Assembly (NCBI RefSeq): GCF_004339525.1
Contig: NZ_SMGE01000001.1
Location: 2,046,001 to 2,110,000 of the forward strand
DNA length: 64,000 bases
From: Flavobacterium sp. 90
GTDB taxonomy: Bacteria > Bacteroidota > Bacteroidia > Flavobacteriales > Flavobacteriaceae
Reading direction: 5' to 3'
In this document: positions 42,991 to 50,314 of the stretch, in pieces
Layout of the letters: each line of letters opens with the position of its first letter
How positions within the stretch are numbered: position 1 is the stretch's first letter
Translations under genes and position numbers: made by a program
The notes under the pieces: model-generated
The model's input: the letters and a program-made list of their open reading frames with translations, nothing else
The model's database searches: none
What the model was told of the DNA's origin: nothing

Positions 42991-43731
42991 TTATTTCTTA
43001 TCTATTTTTTCCTGAAATGCAAAATAAGCTCTTTGTGATGCTTTCTCTTCTGCTTTCTTTTTTGAAGTTGCACGCGCTCTTGCGATTACTTTATCGTCTA
43101 TACTTAATTTAACACCAAATAAGCGTTGACCATCGATACCGTTATCTTCAAAAATGTCATAGTGAAAGACTCTCTTTTCTTTCTGACACCATTCGATAAC
43201 TAAACTTTTATAACTAATAACTTTCCCCTCTAGTCGTGCAATATCGACGTATGGAGTAACAACTCTTTTTTGAATAAATCTTTCGCAAAATGAGTATCCT
43301 TTGTCTAAATAAATTGCACCTATAAGTGATTCAAAAATATTACCATGAATATTTTCTCCAAAATGCTGAATTGGCACTTTGCTTTCTACAAAACGAACCA
43401 GATTTAAATCTTTACCTAACTCATTTAGATGTTCGCGACTCACAATCTTTGACCTCATTTTAGTCAAATATCCTTCGTCACCATTTGGTGCTTTATTAAA
43501 TAAATGTGCTGCTATTACAGCACTTAACATAGCGTCTCCCAAAAATTCTAATCGTTCGTAATTTATTGGGTGTCCGGATTCATCTAATTTATTCGAAGAT
43601 CGATGCGTAAAAGCTTTCTTATAAAAATCGATTTTTCCAGGCTCAAACCCAAGTATTTTCTGAATAGTGTCAAAAAAAATCCCGTCTTCTAGAGAACGGG
43701 ATTTAGAAAATATTTTTTTGATAAAATTCAT
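42991..43731 (-). CDS. rnc: Ribonuclease III
   Basis: 246 residues. Endonuclease for double-stranded RNA, acting in rRNA and mRNA processing. The signature NYERLEFLGDAML (57-69) carries catalytic Glu62 and Asp66. A second acidic site is in IFESLIGAIYLDKG. The C-terminal double-stranded-RNA-binding domain (about 170-240) ends in the helix SKKKAEEKASQRAYFA. It lies 9 bp after fabF. Confidence 0.96.
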   Translation of the reverse strand: MNFIKKIFSKSRSLEDGIFFDTIQKILGFEPGKIDFYKKAFTHRSSNKLDESGHPINYERLEFLGDAMLSAVIAAHLFNKAPNGDEGYLTKMRSKIVSREHLNELGKDLNLVRFVESKVPIQHFGENIHGNIFESLIGAIYLDKGYSFCERFIQKRVVTPYVDIARLEGKVISYKSLVIEWCQKEKRVFHYDIFEDNGIDGQRLFGVKLSIDDKVIARARATSKKKAEEKASQRAYFAFQEKIDKK

Positions 43732-43740
43732 ATACAGAAA

Positions 43741-44994
43741 TTAGTCAACTAATTTTTTAAACAATACACAAGCATTGTGTCCACCAAAACCAAAAGTGTT
43801 ACTCATAGCAACATTTACTTCTCTTTTTTGAGGTTTGTTTAAGGTAAGATTCAATGATGGATCAATATTTTCATCAACAACCGTATGGTTAATCGTTGGC
43901 GGAACAAGACTGTGTTGCATTGCAAGGATAGAAGCAATAGCTTCAATAGCTCCTGCAGCACCAAGTAAGTGTCCAGTCATTGATTTTGTTGAGTTGATAT
44001 TGATGTTTTTTGCATGTTCACCAAAAACAGCACTAATCGCTTTTAATTCGGCTACATCTCCTAACGGAGTAGAAGTTCCGTGTGTATTGATATGATCAAC
44101 ATCTTCAGGATTCATTCCGGCGTCTCTCAATGTGTTTTTCATAACTGCGATAACTCCAATTCCTTCCGGATGTGGTGCAGTTAAGTGGTAAGCATCTGAT
44201 GACATTCCGCCTCCACCAATTTCGCAATAAATTTTTGCTCCTCTGGCTTTAGCATGTTCGTATTCTTCAAGAACTAAAGCTCCTGCTCCTTCTCCTAATA
44301 CAAAACCATCTCTGGTAGCGTCAAAAGGTCTTGAAGCCGTTTCCGGACTATCGTTTCTTGTAGATAAAGCATGCATAGAATTAAAACCTCCCATACCTGC
44401 AATTGTAATAGCTGCTTCTGAACCACCTGATACGATAACATCACACATTCCTAAACGAATGTAGTTGAAAGCATCAATTAAAGCATTTGCAGAAGATGCA
44501 CATGCAGAAACAGTAGTATAATTTGGTCCCATATAACCATTACGCATCGAAATGTGAGCTGGTGCAATATCGGCAATCATTTTAGGAATAAAAAACGGAT
44601 TGAATTTAGGAGTTCCGTCACCTTTAGCATAATAAATTACTTCTTCCTGAAAAGTTTCTAAACCTCCAATTCCAGCTCCCCAAATAACACCAACTCTTGT
44701 TTTGTCGATATTATCATTAGTAAGTCCGGCATCTTTGATAGCTTCATCACTTGCAGCAACAGCATATTGAGCGAATTTATCTAATCTACGAGATTCCTTA
44801 CGATCCATGTAATCTTCAATGTTGAAGTTTTTTACTTCGCAGGCAAATTTCGTTTTATGCTTTTCTGTATCATAATACGTGATAGGAGCGGCTCCGCTTA
44901 CTCCATTCACAAGTGCGTCCCAGTAATCCTGGATATTATTCCCAATAGGAGTAAGAGCACCTAATCCTGTTACAACAACTCGCTTTAACGTCAT
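43741..44994 (-). CDS. fabF: 3-oxoacyl-ACP synthase II
   Basis: 417 residues from the ATG at 44994 (MTLKRVVVTGLGALTPIG); an ATG at 45021 would add nine non-conserved residues. The condensing enzyme elongates acyl-ACP. Catalytic Cys165 lies in TVSACASSANAL, with histidines in INTHGTSTPLGD and SMTGHLLGAAG. Coupled with rnc (9 bp) and preceded by acpP. Confidence 0.97.
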   Translation of the reverse strand: MTLKRVVVTGLGALTPIGNNIQDYWDALVNGVSGAAPITYYDTEKHKTKFACEVKNFNIEDYMDRKESRRLDKFAQYAVAASDEAIKDAGLTNDNIDKTRVGVIWGAGIGGLETFQEEVIYYAKGDGTPKFNPFFIPKMIADIAPAHISMRNGYMGPNYTTVSACASSANALIDAFNYIRLGMCDVIVSGGSEAAITIAGMGGFNSMHALSTRNDSPETASRPFDATRDGFVLGEGAGALVLEEYEHAKARGAKIYCEIGGGGMSSDAYHLTAPHPEGIGVIAVMKNTLRDAGMNPEDVDHINTHGTSTPLGDVAELKAISAVFGEHAKNININSTKSMTGHLLGAAGAIEAIASILAMQHSLVPPTINHTVVDENIDPSLNLTLNKPQKREVNVAMSNTFGFGGHNACVLFKKLVD

Positions 44995-45134
44995 AAAATA
45001 TGTATTTTGTACTTTAAACAAATAAAACCCACGCTTTCTTAACTGTATAGTTACTTAAGAGCCATGGGCATTACAATATAAATATATCTTTGTGATTGAA
45101 AATCAATCGAAATTTTAATTTAAAAAAATAATAA

Positions 45135-45165
45135 CACCCGACTTATACAATATAAAAATCGGGTG
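45135..45165 (-). terminator. Hairpin between acpP and fabF
   Basis: CACCCGA / TCGGGTG arms with flanking ATAAT/ATTAT pairing and a T-tract on the minus strand. Likely a partial terminator that lets acpP be expressed above fabF. Confidence 0.65.
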
Positions 45166-45173
45166 CGGTATTA

Positions 45174-45410
45174 TTATTTTTTAGCTTCCTCGATATAAGA
45201 AATAGCTTGACCAACAGTAGCAATGTTTTCTGCTTGATCGTCTGGAATTTGAATATCAAATTCTTTTTCGAATTCCATAATAAGCTCAACAGTGTCTAAT
45301 GAGTCAGCTCCCAAATCATTAGTGAAGCTTGCTTCTGTTACAACTTCGTTTTCGTCAACACCTAATTTGTCTACGATAATCGCTTTTACTCTTGATGCAA
45401 TGTCTGACAT
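45174..45410 (-). CDS. acpP: Acyl carrier protein
   Basis: 78 residues, acidic, with the phosphopantetheine attachment Ser37 in [16 protein letters not shown]. Carries growing acyl chains for FabF, encoded next. Length and sequence are standard. Confidence 0.98.
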   Translation of the reverse strand: MSDIASRVKAIIVDKLGVDENEVVTEASFTNDLGADSLDTVELIMEFEKEFDIQIPDDQAENIATVGQAISYIEEAKK

Positions 45411-45440
45411 AATCTTTAATTTTAGAATTTAATTTGTTGG

Positions 45441-45448
45441 CAAAAATA
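45441..45448 (-). promoter_or_regulatory. Candidate -7 element for acpP
   Basis: The minus strand reads TATTTTTG, 31 bp before the acpP ATG. No clear -33 match. Confidence 0.45.
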
Positions 45449-45585
45449 AAAAACTTTATTTTAAAACCACGATTTAGTTTATAAATGTAACACTAATTTA
45501 TAAAATTAATTTCAAGAAAGACTTTTTAATACTATTTATTTTCGATTTTTATTCCGTTTTTTGCATTCTCAAACTAAATTCGATT

Positions 45586-46149
45586 ATGAAAAAAATTATT
45601 GTTTTTGCCTCAGGATCAGGAACTAATGCTGAAAACATCATAAAACATTTTGAAAAAAGCAAAATTGCAAGAGTCGTTTCTGTTTTTACAAATAATGCTT
45701 CTGCAAAAGTTATCGAAAGAGCAAAAAATCATCAAATTCCAGTTGAAATCTTCTCAAAAAGCGAACTTTTAGAACGAAACGTCTTACAAAAAATACAAGA
45801 AATCGACCCGGATCTGATAGTTCTTGCTGGTTTTTTATTGAAATTCCCAGAGAATATAATCGAGAATTATCCTAATAAAATAATAAACATCCATCCGGCG
45901 CTTTTACCAAATTATGGCGGTAAAGGAATGTACGGAATGCACATACACAGAGCCGTAGTTGAGAATAAAGAAAAAGAAACCGGAATTTCTATTCATTTTG
46001 TAAATGAAAATTATGATGAAGGCGCTATTATTTTCCAGAAAAATACAGCCCTAACAGCTGAAGATACCGCAGAAACAGTGGCCGAAAAGATTCATGAACT
46101 GGAACAAAAGTATTTTCCGGAAATTATCTCGAGACTATTAGAGGATTAG
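45586..46149 (+). CDS. purN: Phosphoribosylglycinamide formyltransferase
   Basis: 187 residues. Transfers formyl from 10-formyl-THF to GAR in purine synthesis. Seen: IVFASGSGTNAENII (phosphate loop), INIHPALLPNYGG (catalytic Asn and His) and NYDEGAII (catalytic Asp). Divergent from acpP, the usual arrangement in Flavobacteriia. Confidence 0.96.
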   Translation: MKKIIVFASGSGTNAENIIKHFEKSKIARVVSVFTNNASAKVIERAKNHQIPVEIFSKSELLERNVLQKIQEIDPDLIVLAGFLLKFPENIIENYPNKIINIHPALLPNYGGKGMYGMHIHRAVVENKEKETGISIHFVNENYDEGAIIFQKNTALTAEDTAETVAEKIHELEQKYFPEIISRLLED

Positions 46150-46200
46150 ACTTTAGATTTCTTAGACATAAGACTTCTTAAATTTTTATTATTTGAAATT

Positions 46201-46287
46201 AAAATCTAAGAAGTCCAGAATATAAAAATCTAGGAAGTCCAAAAACAAAAATCTAAGAAGTCTAACAATCTAAAATCTAAGAAGTCT
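46201..46287. repeat. Fourfold AAAATCTAAGAAGTC repeat upstream of rnhA
   Basis: Four near-copies of AAAATCTAAGAAGTCY occur at about 46201, 46225, 46247 and 46272. Inverted versions (CTTTAGATTTCTTAGAC and relatives) lie at 46151-46180. The last copy abuts the rnhA ATG at 46291. Confidence 0.75.
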
Positions 46288-46290
46288 AAA

Positions 46291-46767
46291 ATGAATCACG
46301 AAGTACATATATATACTGATGGCGCTGCAAAAGGAAATCCCGGAAATGGCGGTTATGGTGTAGTAATGGAATTGGTAGGAACACCGCATAAAAAAGAATT
46401 CTACGAAGGTTTTCGATTAACTACCAATAATAGAATGGAGCTTTTGGCTGTTATTGTTGGTTTAGAGAAGCTGAAAAATCCAAACATGAAAGTCCTTGTA
46501 ATTTCTGATTCTAAATACGTCGTAGATTCTGTTGAAAAAAAATGGGTTCTAGGCTGGGAAAAAAAGAAATTCGTTGGCAGAAAAAACCCAGATTTATGGA
46601 AACGCTTTTTAGTTGTTTACCGTAAACATCAGGTTGATTTTAAATGGATAAAAGGCCATAATAATCATCCGCAAAACGAACGCTGTGACCAGCTTGCCGT
46701 TATGGCATCAATGCAGCCCAAACTTTCTGTAGACGTTTATTACGAAACCATAGGTTCTAAAGAATAA
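46291..46767 (+). CDS. rnhA: Ribonuclease HI
   Basis: 158 residues. Degrades RNA in RNA-DNA hybrids. The four metal ligands are seen: Asp10 in HIYTDGAAKGNPGNGGYG, Glu50 in NNRMELLAV, Asp73 in ISDSKYVVDS and Asp133 in NERCDQLA. Separated from purN by the repeat tract. Confidence 0.96.
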   Translation: MNHEVHIYTDGAAKGNPGNGGYGVVMELVGTPHKKEFYEGFRLTTNNRMELLAVIVGLEKLKNPNMKVLVISDSKYVVDSVEKKWVLGWEKKKFVGRKNPDLWKRFLVVYRKHQVDFKWIKGHNNHPQNERCDQLAVMASMQPKLSVDVYYETIGSKE

Positions 46768-46769
46768 CA

Positions 46770-46807
46770 AAAAACGCGTTTAAAACAATTGCTTTAAACG
46801 CGTTTTT
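46770..46807. terminator. Bidirectional terminator
   Basis: 15-bp perfect arms AAAAACGCGTTTAAA / TTTAAACGCGTTTTT, 8-nt loop, tracts on both sides; between converging rnhA (+) and the DUF6249 gene (-). Confidence 0.85.
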
Positions 46808-46829
46808 AAATTACTAAAATACTATTACT

Positions 46830-47174
46830 TTATTCCTTTAAATCTTTTGCTGTCTTAAATCCAGTCAAAAGCCCTATACCTGCCATGATGAATATAAGTG
46901 AAGGATAGACTGCTCCGTCATTAAGAGAAGTGTAAGTGGTAACCACTAATGCAAGAAAAATTCCCAAACCGCTTCCTATTAATAGGAATGCCAGATTTAC
47001 AACAAAGATTTTCCAAGCTGGAGCGCCGTTTCCTTTTCCCTGCATAAAGATACTCGCATCAACACCTTTTTCTATAAGCGCTAAACGTTCTCTATTTCTA
47101 GTTGAATAAATTAAATAAACGATCCCGAAGATCATTAAGAAAAAACTAATTGGAATTAAAATTTTGTCGTCCAT
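46830..47174 (-). CDS. DUF6249 membrane protein, predicted ECF sigma target
   Basis: 114 residues with three hydrophobic helices (about 5-22, 55-78, 88-104) and a basic cytosolic loop (RNRERLALIEKGVDASIFMQ) typical of DUF6249. Function unknown. Its upstream region carries the same ECF-type promoter and 27-bp sequence as the divergent sigma factor gene, so it is very likely part of that regulon, perhaps a modulator of the sigma/anti-sigma pair. Confidence 0.82.
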   Translation of the reverse strand: MDDKILIPISFFLMIFGIVYLIYSTRNRERLALIEKGVDASIFMQGKGNGAPAWKIFVVNLAFLLIGSGLGIFLALVVTTYTSLNDGAVYPSLIFIMAGIGLLTGFKTAKDLKE

Positions 47175-47210
47175 AACATTTACGTTTTTAAATTGATTGA
47201 TACTCCATAT

Positions 47211-47236
47211 GACGAGGCTTTTTAAATTCAGGTTAC
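47211..47236 (-). promoter_or_regulatory. ECF-type promoter of the DUF6249 gene
   Basis: The minus strand reads GTAACC (47231-47236), 16 bp, CGTC (47211-47214). Same boxes and spacing as the sigma gene promoter at 47485-47510. The predicted leader is about 30 nt. Confidence 0.75.
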
Positions 47237-47256
47237 AAGTATTTGAAAATAAATTT
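47230..47256. repeat. 27-bp inverted repeat, left copy
   Basis: Exact complement of 47465-47491. It includes the -35 box GTAACC and about 20 bp of upstream AT-rich sequence (CAAATACTTGTAACCT read on the minus strand). Confidence 0.9.
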
Positions 47257-47393
47257 CAATATCTCTAAACTCCAACCTTCAAAACCACTGAATATCAGTT
47301 AATTTTGAGTTGTAAATTATTTTAGAAATCGCTAAAACTTTATTAAGATTTAAAAAAAAGTTAGTGTCGAGATGACAATATTGTGGTTAATCG

Positions 47394-47418
47394 TTGTCAA
47401 AGTTTTAAACTTTGACAA
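47394..47418. repeat. 25-bp palindrome between the divergent ECF promoters
   Basis: Twelve-base arms TTGTCAAAGTTT / AAACTTTGACAA around a single central T. It lies in the otherwise gene-free 345-bp region 47175-47519. Confidence 0.75.
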
Positions 47419-47464
47419 AGATCTATACCTATTATAGATTGGAATTTGAAATTTAAAAAAAATA

Positions 47465-47491
47465 AAATTTATTTTCAAATACTTGTAACCT
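47465..47491. repeat. 27-bp inverted repeat, right copy
   Basis: Exact complement of 47230-47256; it ends in ACTTGTAACCT, the -35 region of the sigma factor gene. Confidence 0.9.
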
Positions 47492-47510
47492 AACCAGAGT
47501 AACTGTCGTC
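47485..47510 (+). promoter_or_regulatory. ECF-type autoregulated promoter of the sigma factor gene
   Basis: GTAACC (47485-47490), 16 bp, CGTC (47507-47510). Only 9 bp separate the -10 box from the ATG, so the mRNA would be leaderless or nearly so. Confidence 0.75.
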
Positions 47511-47519
47511 CTATATAAT

Positions 47520-48107
47520 ATGAGTACAATAAGTGATCAACATTATATCGATAAAATTTTACAAGGAGAAACCAATGCGTTTGCCGTGCTGGTTGATCGT
47601 TATAAAAATATGATCTATACATTGGCACTCAAAATGATCAAGAACAAAGAAGAAGCCGAAGAAGTTGCACAAGATACTTTTATCAAAGTTTACAATTCTT
47701 TGGAAAAGTTTAAAGGTGATTCTAAATTTTCGACATGGATTTATAAAATAGCTTACAATACCTGTTTAGATAATCTGAAAAAAAACAAAAAAGAAGACCT
47801 TAATATATCAATAGATGATTTTTCGGCACATTTAATTAAAACAATGGACAATGCTTTGAGTGCTCTGGAAGATAAAGAACGAAAACAAACCATTCAGAAA
47901 TGTTTGAATTTATTACCAAGTGAAGAAAATTTCCTGCTGACTTTATTTTATTTTGAAGATCAGAGTTTAGAAGAAATCGGAAAAATCATGAGTATTAATG
48001 CTAATAATGTCAAAGTTAAATTATTTAGGAGCCGACAAAAATTAGCCGTAATTTTGAAAAAGCAATTAGAACCAGAAATAGTAGCGTGTTATGAAAGAGA
48101 GCGATAA
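47520..48107 (+). CDS. ECF-type RNA polymerase sigma factor
   Basis: 195 residues. Sigma region 2 at about 10-80 (FAVLVDRYKNMIYTLALKMI, DTFIKVYNSLEKFKGDSKFS, TWIYKIAYNTCLDNLKKNKK) and region 4 at about 125-180 (LLTLFYFEDQSLEEIGKIMS, then NANNVKVKLFRSRQKLA). A group IV (ECF) sigma. It overlaps the next gene by 17 bp and shares its promoter motif with the divergent DUF6249 gene, indicating autoregulation. Confidence 0.92.
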   Translation: MSTISDQHYIDKILQGETNAFAVLVDRYKNMIYTLALKMIKNKEEAEEVAQDTFIKVYNSLEKFKGDSKFSTWIYKIAYNTCLDNLKKNKKEDLNISIDDFSAHLIKTMDNALSALEDKERKQTIQKCLNLLPSEENFLLTLFYFEDQSLEEIGKIMSINANNVKVKLFRSRQKLAVILKKQLEPEIVACYERER

Positions 48108-48486
48108 AAACATAGAAAATCTTATTGATAAAATGATGTCCGAAAACACTTTGGAATCACCATCTATTGACTTTACTTCAAAAATAATGTCTCAGGTTTT
48201 AGTGGCTGAGAAAAGCAAAATTAAAGCATACAAGCCTTTAATTTCTAAAACAACCTGGATATTTATCGGCATAAGTTTAATTGCTTTAACTACTTATTCA
48301 ATTTATTCAAATAATGGCATTTCTAATTTCGGAATAGACAAAGCATATTCGGATAAAGCTTCTGCTCTATTTTCTGGAATTCATTTTTCTAAGAATATAA
48401 TGTATGCGCTATTAATAGTTCCGTTTATGATTTTAATTCAGATTGGGGTGTTGAAGAATTATTTTGACAAGAAGTATCAGTTGTAG
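48091..48486 (+). CDS. Putative membrane-anchored anti-sigma factor
   Basis: 131 residues. An N-terminal cytosolic segment (1-48; IENLIDKMMSENTLESPSID, then FTSKIMSQVL) precedes two hydrophobic helices (about 50-67 and 107-122). No zinc-binding HxxxCxxC motif of the ZAS family is present. The 17-bp overlap with the sigma gene and the membrane anchor support an anti-sigma role by position; the assignment is inference. Confidence 0.65.
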   Translation: MKESDKNIENLIDKMMSENTLESPSIDFTSKIMSQVLVAEKSKIKAYKPLISKTTWIFIGISLIALTTYSIYSNNGISNFGIDKAYSDKASALFSGIHFSKNIMYALLIVPFMILIQIGVLKNYFDKKYQL

Positions 48487-48488
48487 AT

Positions 48489-49064
48489 TTATTTAAAAGA
48501 ATCTTCTCTTTTTCTGATATAGTCTATTCCTAGATAACAATCAGAACTTATATCGTATCTGTTTTTAAATAAAATATATAATATAGTTAAATATTCGTCG
48601 TCTTTTATAGCCGCTCTATTAAGCGCCAATCTTTTTGATGCTGTTTCTTTTGAATATTTTTTGAAAAATTCATTAAATCCTGAATCTGAATATACCTTTT
48701 CGATTTTTGGATTTAATTTAAATCGCTTAGGATAATTATTGTCTTTAAATAATCTTTCATCTATAATAAATCCATCATTCAAAACTGCAGTTAAAAAACC
48801 TTTGAAGAATTTAAATTTTTTAGAATAATACCTCTTGTAAAAGAAAAACAATTCATTCTCATTTAGACGAACAAATTCATTGCTGTTTATCAGAAGATAT
48901 ACATCTGAAAAAAATATTGGCGGAGGCGGTAATGCTTCACTATCATTTTTTACTTCACCCCTATCTGCTAAAATCTCAATCATTTCCTTAGAGAAGTTTG
49001 GTTCTTTTCTTTCGCAGGAAATCAAAAAACAGAACAACAATAATAAGGTTAGGATTTTCTTCAT
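48489..49064 (-). CDS. Lipoprotein of unknown function
   Basis: 191 residues from the ATG at 49064 (MKKILTLLLLFCFLISCERK); the in-frame ATG at 49088 would displace the signal sequence. The lipidated Cys is residue 17. The mature part is Lys- and aromatic-rich (FFFYKRYYSKKFKFFKGF) without a known domain. Its stop is 2 bp from the converging anti-sigma gene. Confidence 0.72.
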   Translation of the reverse strand: MKKILTLLLLFCFLISCERKEPNFSKEMIEILADRGEVKNDSEALPPPPIFFSDVYLLINSNEFVRLNENELFFFYKRYYSKKFKFFKGFLTAVLNDGFIIDERLFKDNNYPKRFKLNPKIEKVYSDSGFNEFFKKYSKETASKRLALNRAAIKDDEYLTILYILFKNRYDISSDCYLGIDYIRKREDSFK

Positions 49065-49255
49065 GATCAGATTTTCAGATTTAAACAAATCTAATTAAAA
49101 TCGTCAGTACTTTTTTCAAAAATAAATATTGTATTTTAAATCCAAAAAACATATTTTAAGCACTCTGAACAATCAAATACAAATCATTCATTTACAATAG
49201 TTTTAGCCCCGAAATCGATATTCTTTTTTTATGAAAATTTTGAGAACCTAAACCG

Positions 49256-49286
49256 TTGCAATATTGTAACTTATGAAGTATCTTTG
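49256..49286 (+). promoter_or_regulatory. Promoter of the PfkB-family kinase gene
   Basis: TTG (49256-49258), 20 bp, TATCTTTG (49279-49286), then 23 bp to the ATG. Good match to the Bacteroidota consensus. Confidence 0.75.
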
Positions 49287-49309
49287 CACCCTAATTCGAA
49301 ATTCATAAA

Positions 49310-50233
49310 ATGAATAAATTATTGATTGTTGGAACGGTTGCTTTCGACGCGATTGAAACTCCTTTCGGAAAAACAGATAAAATATTAGGTGGTGCTGCAA
49401 CATACATTGGTTTATCAGCATCATTTTTTAACTTACAATCGGCCATCGTTTCTGTAGTTGGTGACGATTTTCCACAAGAACATTTAGATCTTTTAACTTC
49501 AAAAAATATTGATATCTCTGGTATCGAAATTGTAAAAGGCGGAAAAACCTTTTTCTGGAGCGGTTTATACCACAACGATCTAAATTCAAGAGACACTCTT
49601 GTAACTGAATTAAACGTTTTGGCAGATTTTCAACCAAAAGTCCCTCAAAACTATAAAGATGCTGATGTTGTGATGTTAGGAAACTTACATCCTTTAGTAC
49701 AAAGCAGTGTTTTGGATCAAATGGAGAAAAAACCAAAATTAGTAGTTTTAGACACTATGAACTTTTGGATGGATTGCGCTCTTCCTGAATTATTGGACGT
49801 AATTAAACGTGTAGACGTTATCACAATCAATGACGAAGAAGCAAGACAACTTTCAGGAGAATATTCATTAGTAAAAGCAGCAAACAAAATCCAGGAATTG
49901 GGACCAAAATATGTGGTGATCAAAAAAGGAGAACATGGAGCGCTTTTATTCCACAACAGAGAAGTTTTCTTTGCTCCGGCTTTACCATTAGAAGATGTTT
50001 TTGATCCAACAGGAGCAGGAGACACTTTTGCAGGTGGTTTTTCAGGATTCATTGCGCAAAGCGAAAACATTTCGTTTGGCAACATGAAAAACGCAATTAT
50101 TTACGGATCTAACTTGGCTTCATTTTGTGTGGAGAAATTTGGAACCGAAAGGATGGAATCTTTAAGCAAAGCAGAAGTAGCGATTCGATTACAACAATTT
50201 AAGTCGTTAACTCAGTTTGACATAGAAATATAA
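49310..50233 (+). CDS. PfkB-family carbohydrate/nucleoside kinase
   Basis: 307 residues. Ribokinase fold: N-terminal LLIVGTVAFDAIETPFGKTD and ILGGAATYIGLSASFF, and the C-terminal PfkB signature DPTGAGDTFAGGFSGF with the catalytic Asp. Phosphorylates a sugar, nucleoside or related alcohol; substrate not readable. It precedes purF by 81 bp after its own terminator. This neighbourhood would fit a nucleoside or ribose-related role, but that is only context. Confidence 0.88.
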   Translation: MNKLLIVGTVAFDAIETPFGKTDKILGGAATYIGLSASFFNLQSAIVSVVGDDFPQEHLDLLTSKNIDISGIEIVKGGKTFFWSGLYHNDLNSRDTLVTELNVLADFQPKVPQNYKDADVVMLGNLHPLVQSSVLDQMEKKPKLVVLDTMNFWMDCALPELLDVIKRVDVITINDEEARQLSGEYSLVKAANKIQELGPKYVVIKKGEHGALLFHNREVFFAPALPLEDVFDPTGAGDTFAGGFSGFIAQSENISFGNMKNAIIYGSNLASFCVEKFGTERMESLSKAEVAIRLQQFKSLTQFDIEI

Positions 50234-50239
50234 TGCCCG

Positions 50240-50268
50240 AAAGCCTCGCTAATAACGGGGCTTTTTTA
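50240..50268 (+). terminator. Terminator of the PfkB gene
   Basis: AAAGCCTCG / CGGGGCTTT stem (one G-T pair), 7-nt loop, T-tract. Confidence 0.8.
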
Positions 50269-50314
50269 TTACGTTAATACACACAACTTACAACAACACA
50301 AAATACAAAACACA

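Noticed and set aside
47350..47628. Minus-strand frame over the ECF promoter region
   Set aside because: It covers the inverted repeat, the promoter and the sigma factor start; composition is not protein-like and promoter evidence is stronger.
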